From Fusobacteriaceae bacterium UBA2433 (GTDB taxonomy: Bacteria > Fusobacteriota > Fusobacteriia > Fusobacteriales > Fusobacteriaceae), in contig DDQV01000109.1 of assembly GCA_002342785.1 (NCBI GenBank), positions 20,043-27,470 of the forward strand: a stretch of 7,428 nt of DNA. Direction: 5' to 3'. Made by a program: the position numbers and the translations under genes. The notes under the pieces were generated by a model. That model ran no database searches. It saw nothing but the letters and a program-made list of their open reading frames with translations, and was not told where the DNA came from. Shown one piece after another: positions 1 through 4,758 of this stretch; position 1 is the first letter of the stretch; each line of letters starts with the position of its first letter.

Positions 1-32
1 TATATTTTCATGTTAGTTTTTCATATATATTA

Positions 33-1103
33 TTATTTTGAAAGAATACTCCATAATTTTATATTTATATAAAAATTATACTTCCCAACTTTTTCTTTTT
101 TTAATAGACCTAATTTTATTAATTTATCTAGATAATTAGAAGCAGTTTGTCTAGTAATTCCTAATCTTTCTGTGATAAACTCAATTTTAGTGTAGGGGTG
201 TTCAAATAATAATTCTAAAAAATCCTTACTATAAATTTTACTTTCTTCTCTCTTAATTATAACCTTAAACTCAATCATTAATTCTGAAATTTCTTTTATT
301 AATTTGATAGATTCTCTAGATGTATTTTCTATTCCATCTAACATATATGCTGTCCATTCTTCCCATATCTCATCTAAATTAGTTGATTCAGAGTTATTTA
401 AATTTTGTAATAGTTCATAATATTTATTTTTATTTTTTATAATATAACTACTCAAATATAATACTGGTATATCCAATAATTTATTTAAAATTAAATATAA
501 TATATTTAATATCCTACCAGTTCTTCCATTTCCATCACTAAAAGGGTGAATACTTTCGAATTGATAATGTATTATCCCTAATTTTACCAAGGGATCAAAC
601 TCATCCAACTCTAGATTTATATATTTTTCTAAATTAGACATATATTCTTTTATTTCATTATAATTTTGTGGTGGTCTATGTACTATATCTCCTGTTTTAG
701 TATTTTGAATAACTGTTCCAGGAGTTTTTCTTATTCCTTGATTATTTTCTTCTAAAATTCCTTGAATTTCTATTATAATATTAGTCGTAATCATTTCTTT
801 TTCTACAACTAATTCGTAACCTCTTTTTAAAGCAGCATTATAATTTTTTACTTCTTTAGTTGCACTATTATCAGGGATAATATTGATATTTGCTTTATAT
901 AATTCATCATTTGTTGTAACAATATTTTCTATTTCTGAACTGTCTTTAGCCTCACGAAGACTCAAAGTATTAAGTAGTAAAAATTTATTTGGTAAACTTT
1001 CTATCAAACCTTTTAGTTCGGCTAAACTTTTATTAGCATTAATTACTTTTTTTAGTATTTTTTTACTCTCAACATCATAAGGTAAAGGTAATTTTTTTAA
1101 CAT
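33..1103 (-). CDS. Fic-domain protein adenylyltransferase with C-terminal winged helix
   Basis: A 356-residue Fic protein; this family usually transfers AMP from ATP to a hydroxyl side chain of a target protein. The N-terminal Fic_N part (1-75) carries SSEIEN (55-60), which fits the inhibitory (S/T)xxxE(G/N) motif, with E59 expected to block ATP in the resting state. The flap is near TGDIVHRPP (137-145). The catalytic loop HPFSDGNGRTGR (186-197) is complete, with H186, D190, N192, R194 and R197 present. Residues 300-345 form a winged helix (ITERLGITRQTASNYLDKLIKLGLL) suggesting DNA binding or self-regulation. The ATG has GGGAGG seven bases upstream, directly after the mod stop. Fic genes are known inside type I restriction-modification operons; here one ends the visible part of a type III cluster. 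The target is unknown. Confidence 0.92.
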   Translation of the reverse strand: MLKKLPLPYDVESKKILKKVINANKSLAELKGLIESLPNKFLLLNTLSLREAKDSSEIENIVTTNDELYKANINIIPDNSATKEVKNYNAALKRGYELVVEKEMITTNIIIEIQGILEENNQGIRKTPGTVIQNTKTGDIVHRPPQNYNEIKEYMSNLEKYINLELDEFDPLVKLGIIHYQFESIHPFSDGNGRTGRILNILYLILNKLLDIPVLYLSSYIIKNKNKYYELLQNLNNSESTNLDEIWEEWTAYMLDGIENTSRESIKLIKEISELMIEFKVIIKREESKIYSKDFLELLFEHPYTKIEFITERLGITRQTASNYLDKLIKLGLLKKEKVGKYNFYINIKLWSILSK

Positions 1104-1116
1104 GTTTTGTCCTCCC

Positions 1117-2967
1117 TTACACCGACTTCACATCTGTTATTCCAGCCACTTTTAGCGTTTGGATAACATTAGTCTTTTCTACATCATTTATAAATCCTGT
1201 ATCTTTAAAAATTACACTTACTCTTGGTGATTCCCATTTTTTATGCTCTTCTAATACTCTTTCAGCTATACTATTATTAACTCCACTTGCAAGGCAGATA
1301 TAAAGTGTTCCTGCACCTATATTAAATATTTTCTTTCCATCGATCTCTATTTCATCAATAGGAGTAGTTAAGTCTAATCCATGTTTCAATAGTAATTCAT
1401 ATAAGATATCCTCTTCTGTTCTATCAGATTTTATATTATCCACATGATCTAACATCATTTGAGAAATATTATTTTTAGCATGTTCGCTATCCCATTCTTT
1501 TATATTTGAGCTATCCAACTTGAATACTTTAAACCCAATATCTAAATTAGATAAATCTTTATTAGAATTATCCTCTTTTATCTTCTCCCCTGCTCTTCTA
1601 ATTCTTTCTTTTCCTATCTCACAAATTGTTGGAAAACTATCATTATTAGTTTCTTCTGGAAGTTGTACACAAATATATTTTCTATTACCCCCGTCTTCTG
1701 CATTTAATTTAATAGTTGCATGAGCTGTTGTTGCTGAACCTGAAAAAAAATCAAGAATAATATCTTCTGACTTCATTGCAATCCTCATTGCTTTCATTAT
1801 TAAAGTAATTGGTTTTGGAAAGTCAAATACCTTTAAACCCATTATACTTTCTAAGTTTTTACTCGCTTCATCCGTGGTTCCGGCATCTTGTCGAGTCCAA
1901 AAATTAACAGGAACCATTCCATTATTCATTTCGGATAAAAATCGTTTCAATCTCGGATATGTATTATTTCCTTCTTTCCCCCAATATAGCCTATTTTCTT
2001 CAAGGTGTTGTAAATGAGTTTTTTGTGAATATTTCCAAGCATTTGTTGGATGGCTAACTGAATATCCTGTAATTGGATTCTTTAAATTATAAGATAAGTT
2101 TGGTCGTTGTTCTTTAGTCGCTGGATTAACATAAGAAACACTTGTCCAAACTCCACGAATGTCATTGTCTGGATTTGTATAAGTAGAATCAGATTTTTCA
2201 TTCCTCGGTTCTTTTATTTCAGATAAAGCATTGGATTTTCTATAGCATAAAATATGTTCTGTAAGTGTCGCAAAGGTTTTAGAATTATTACTCCTTGTAA
2301 ATCTTTTTTCCCAAATAATATTAGCAATAAAATTATCTTCTCCAAATATTTCGTCACAAAGTTTTCTAAGATTCGATGTTTCATTATCATCGATTGAAAT
2401 AAAAATAACTCCATCATCTTTAAGTAAATTTCTAGCAAGCTTTAGTCTTGGATACATCATATTTAACCAGTTAGAATGATACCTTCCGCTTTGGTCTGAA
2501 TTTGTTGTTAATTTATTTCCATCAGTATCTAACTGACCTGTTTGTTCCATATAGTTTTTTATATTATCTTTAAAATTATCTTTATAAACAAAATCTTTTC
2601 CTGTATTATATGGTGGGTCTATATAGATCATTTTTACTTTATTATGATATGATTTTTGAAGTAATTTTAATACTTCTAAATTATCACCTTCTATATATAA
2701 GTTTTTAGTTGTATCCCAATCTTTACTATCCTCCTTACAAGGTCTTAGAGTCCCAGTACTTGGTGTCTGTGCTATTAACTTAGCTTCTTGCTTCCCATTC
2801 CAGTTAAACGAATATCTTTCTTGCTCTGTATCTACAAATTCTCCTAAATTTTCTTGTAACTTAGTAAAATCAATTTTCCCTTCACTAAATACATCTGGGA
2901 ATATTTCCTTTAATTTATTTATATTATCTCCAACTATATCCATAGTCTTTCCATCTAATTTTTGCAT
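1117..2967 (-). CDS. mod: Type III restriction-modification methyltransferase (Mod), adenine-N6-specific
   Basis: A 616-residue DNA methyltransferase that moves a methyl group from S-adenosylmethionine to the N6 of adenine in a short asymmetric site and acts as the specificity subunit for the Res nuclease. Motif IV, DPPYNTG (117-123), comes before motif I, DFFSGSA (406-412), which is the order of the beta class. NLYIEGDNLEVLKLL (89-103), the DGVIFISIDDNE block (185-196) and NFWTRQDAG (355-363) are typical of type III Mod proteins. The region between about 220 and 350 should be the target-recognition part. The end (FKDTGFINDVEKTN, then VAGITDVKSV) is also typical, so the protein looks full length. 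No simple repeat of the kind that makes some mod genes phase-variable is present. The partner res gene is not in the window; downstream comes fic after 13 bases. Confidence 0.93.
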   Translation of the reverse strand: MQKLDGKTMDIVGDNINKLKEIFPDVFSEGKIDFTKLQENLGEFVDTEQERYSFNWNGKQEAKLIAQTPSTGTLRPCKEDSKDWDTTKNLYIEGDNLEVLKLLQKSYHNKVKMIYIDPPYNTGKDFVYKDNFKDNIKNYMEQTGQLDTDGNKLTTNSDQSGRYHSNWLNMMYPRLKLARNLLKDDGVIFISIDDNETSNLRKLCDEIFGEDNFIANIIWEKRFTRSNNSKTFATLTEHILCYRKSNALSEIKEPRNEKSDSTYTNPDNDIRGVWTSVSYVNPATKEQRPNLSYNLKNPITGYSVSHPTNAWKYSQKTHLQHLEENRLYWGKEGNNTYPRLKRFLSEMNNGMVPVNFWTRQDAGTTDEASKNLESIMGLKVFDFPKPITLIMKAMRIAMKSEDIILDFFSGSATTAHATIKLNAEDGGNRKYICVQLPEETNNDSFPTICEIGKERIRRAGEKIKEDNSNKDLSNLDIGFKVFKLDSSNIKEWDSEHAKNNISQMMLDHVDNIKSDRTEEDILYELLLKHGLDLTTPIDEIEIDGKKIFNIGAGTLYICLASGVNNSIAERVLEEHKKWESPRVSVIFKDTGFINDVEKTNVIQTLKVAGITDVKSV

Positions 2968-2973
2968 TTATTT

Positions 2974-2979
2974 CTCCTT
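2974..2979 (-). promoter_or_regulatory. Ribosome binding site of mod overlapping the upstream stop
   Basis: AAGGAG precedes the mod ATG (2967-2965) by six bases. Its first two A residues are the last two of the SEFIR gene's TAA at 2980-2978. Ribosomes finishing the SEFIR gene would be placed on the mod start, which argues for coupled translation. Confidence 0.75.
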
Positions 2980-4021
2980 AATATTTATATTTACTGTTCC
3001 AATGATTGCTCAAAGGTTCTATATATTCTTTATTTACAAAATCTACTACAAAGTTGTCGATACTAAATTTATCTCTATTATATTCCATAATATTTTTCAA
3101 AGATAGAGTATTTTCATTTGAGATTTCTAGACCTAAACTGCCATTATAACTGTTAGGACTAAATTCTTGATTAAATCCATAATTGCTGTTGTTGGAATAA
3201 TTAATTGAATTATTGTAACCCCCATCAGAAAAATTCATCCAAAAATTACTAACTTTAATAATTTCATTGTCTAAGAAAATTTTAATTTCTATATAATTTC
3301 TTCTTTCTTCTACCTCTTCCATTATTCCTTGATCATTCCATGTATACTGGTTAGAGGGGTTAATCCAAATTTTTCTATCTATTGAATAAGAAAAATTAGA
3401 ATTTTTAGTTTTAATTTGTTTTAAACCACTTTCTATTTTTTTTATGATTTCATCAAGAGATTTTTCTAAAAATCTTTCTTTATCATTTTTTTGTATTGGA
3501 TTTAAATTAGGAATATTTATATCTTTAAATAATGAATCCATTAAATCAAAATTATCCTCAATCTTTTTATTTCCTAATGATGGTTTTTTATGTAATGGTT
3601 TCCCAGTTATTTTTCTGACTACTTCTATTATTTTTTCACCTGTAATCCCTGAAGACAAGTCAACGTATTCATATCCTAATAAATAATCAGGGATATCTTT
3701 TTCTTTCTTCACTAAGATAACTCTATTTCTTGTTTCTTTGTCTTTCATTATTCCCATTAAAGAAGTCGTTTCAAACCCCACTCCACCTTCTTCTTTATTA
3801 GCTTTTTTAGTATATTCATCTGTCATTACTACAACTAAAAAGCCTCCATTAAAAATATTATTGATCATCATTCTATTAAGATTTGTAGTTCCAAGGCCGA
3901 GTTCATATATATCTAGTGTTGCATCTATTCCATACTCTATTAATCCATCCACTAATTCTTTTACCCATAGTTGATGCTCGTCCGAGTCCCAGCTATACAT
4001 TGCAAAACACTTTATAGGCAT
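2978..4021 (-). CDS. SEFIR/TIR-domain protein, probable defence effector
   Basis: A 347-residue cytoplasmic protein. Residues 1-140 form a SEFIR (TIR-related) domain: the first strand with YSWD (9-12), the WVKELVDGLIEYGIDATLD helix and strand, LGLGTTNLNRMM, the VVVMTDEY strand (63-70), and EEGGVGFE (77-84), a signature of bacterial SEFIR/TIR2 proteins. By family analogy TIR-type domains cleave NAD+ or make nucleotide signals after infection; E84 is a candidate catalytic glutamate but this is unproven. Residues 180-347 form a separate C-terminal domain of the kind that follows bacterial SEFIR domains (ERFLEKSLDEIIKKIE, later FVNKEYIEPL), with an Asn/Tyr/Ser/Gly-rich stretch at 265-295. The ATG is preceded by AAGGAGG four bases away. 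It sits between DUF4391 and mod, and its TAA lies in the mod ribosome site, so the two are probably translationally coupled. Confidence 0.85.
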   Translation of the reverse strand: MPIKCFAMYSWDSDEHQLWVKELVDGLIEYGIDATLDIYELGLGTTNLNRMMINNIFNGGFLVVVMTDEYTKKANKEEGGVGFETTSLMGIMKDKETRNRVILVKKEKDIPDYLLGYEYVDLSSGITGEKIIEVVRKITGKPLHKKPSLGNKKIEDNFDLMDSLFKDINIPNLNPIQKNDKERFLEKSLDEIIKKIESGLKQIKTKNSNFSYSIDRKIWINPSNQYTWNDQGIMEEVEERRNYIEIKIFLDNEIIKVSNFWMNFSDGGYNNSINYSNNSNYGFNQEFSPNSYNGSLGLEISNENTLSLKNIMEYNRDKFSIDNFVVDFVNKEYIEPLSNHWNSKYKY

Positions 4022-4039
4022 TTATCCTCCTTCTTATTT

Positions 4040-4729
4040 TTACTTTATATTGAGTATTTTTAATTGTAAAACTTTCTTCTTTAACTCTAAACTTAATTCT
4101 ACTCTTCTATTAAGTTGGCTTTCCTTTTTCATTTTAATTTTCATCTCTTCTAATTCTTCTTTTAATCCAATTAATTTATCCAACTTTTCTGTTTCTAACT
4201 TCTTCCCTTCTAAATCTTCACCAAGTATTTTAAATGCTTTTACTCTGTCTAATATACTATCATAAAATTCCTTTAAATTAATAGAATTATAACCTTTCAT
4301 ATTCAAACTTTGAATAAATTCTGGTTGATTTTCTATAATAAACCATGAAGTGTTATACATTTTTTCTATCTTTATATTTTTATCTATTGTTTTAATAGCT
4401 GTAGATAATAAAATTTGATTTTCATATTGAAATACTAATACAGTTGCTTTAGGTATAAAAGAATGAAATATCTTAGCTATTTTATCTTCATTACCAAAAC
4501 GTCTAAGCTCAATAGTTATGAAATTTATTTCTTCATACCTCTCACTTCCTTCTATATAGGTATCTATGTTGGTGTTTTCATAATTTAAAATATACTTTAG
4601 CTTTACTCTTTCAATACTCTCTACAAATAATTTCTTCAGCTTCTCATCTGCACCAATATTTCTATATATAACTTCTTTAGGTATAAAACTATCCACTTTC
4701 CATTCTTTAGGGAAATTAAAATAAATCAC
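4040..4729 (-). CDS. DUF4391 domain-containing protein
   Basis: A 229-residue soluble protein with no signal peptide or membrane segment. It opens with a short FPKEW motif (6-10), has PKEVIYRNIG (17-26) and the core EINFITIEL (67-75), FIPKATVLVFQYEN (91-104) and SWFII (129-132), and ends in a charged coiled coil (about 180-225) with QLNRRVELSLELKKK, a typical DUF4391 tail. The biochemical role of the family is not known to me; it recurs in operons with type III-like methyltransferases and helicases, so a part in the restriction or defence complex is likely. The start is GTG, backed by a strong ribosome site. It follows the sigma fusion by 29 bases and precedes the SEFIR gene by 18. It is a paralogue of the N-terminal domain of the upstream gene, so the two may pair, compete for a partner, or stem from a duplication. 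Confidence 0.82.
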   Translation of the reverse strand: MIYFNFPKEWKVDSFIPKEVIYRNIGADEKLKKLFVESIERVKLKYILNYENTNIDTYIEGSERYEEINFITIELRRFGNEDKIAKIFHSFIPKATVLVFQYENQILLSTAIKTIDKNIKIEKMYNTSWFIIENQPEFIQSLNMKGYNSINLKEFYDSILDRVKAFKILGEDLEGKKLETEKLDKLIGLKEELEEMKIKMKKESQLNRRVELSLELKKKVLQLKILNIK

Positions 4730-4735
4730 TATTTA

Positions 4736-4741
4736 CTCCTT
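4736..4741 (-). promoter_or_regulatory. Ribosome binding site that fixes a GTG start
   Basis: AAGGAG is placed six bases before the GTG at 4729-4727. An in-frame TAA lies two codons upstream of the GTG, so no earlier start is possible. This supports GTG as the real start of the DUF4391 gene. Confidence 0.75.
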
Positions 4742-4758
4742 CATTACTTAGTATAAAT

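Noticed and set aside
883..1080. Plus-strand open frame of 65 codons
   Set aside because: It lies antisense to the fic gene, is rich in Ser/Leu/Phe as expected from reversed Lys/Glu-rich coding sequence, and has no ribosome site or recognisable domain.
1741..1749. A8 run on the plus strand within mod as a possible phase-variation tract
   Set aside because: Only eight bases, and it lies within codons of the conserved DFFSGSA motif, where such runs are expected in AT-rich DNA; no other mod repeat was found.
2214..2438. Minus-strand open frame of 74 codons inside mod in another frame
   Set aside because: The mod frame across this stretch codes conserved methyltransferase sequence, so this is a shadow frame; no independent start signal or homology was seen.
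3444..3974. Two plus-strand open frames opposite the SEFIR gene
   Set aside because: Both are antisense shadows of a clear SEFIR-domain coding sequence and have no protein features of their own.
4050..4265. Plus-strand open frame of 71 codons, Phe/Ser/Asn-rich and seemingly hydrophobic
   Set aside because: It is the reverse of the Lys/Glu coiled coil of the DUF4391 protein, which gives false hydrophobic runs; not a membrane protein.
4730..4758. Promoter or terminator between the sigma fusion and the DUF4391 gene
   Set aside because: The 29-base gap holds mainly the ribosome site; no inverted repeat with a T run and no convincing -35/-10 pair fits there.
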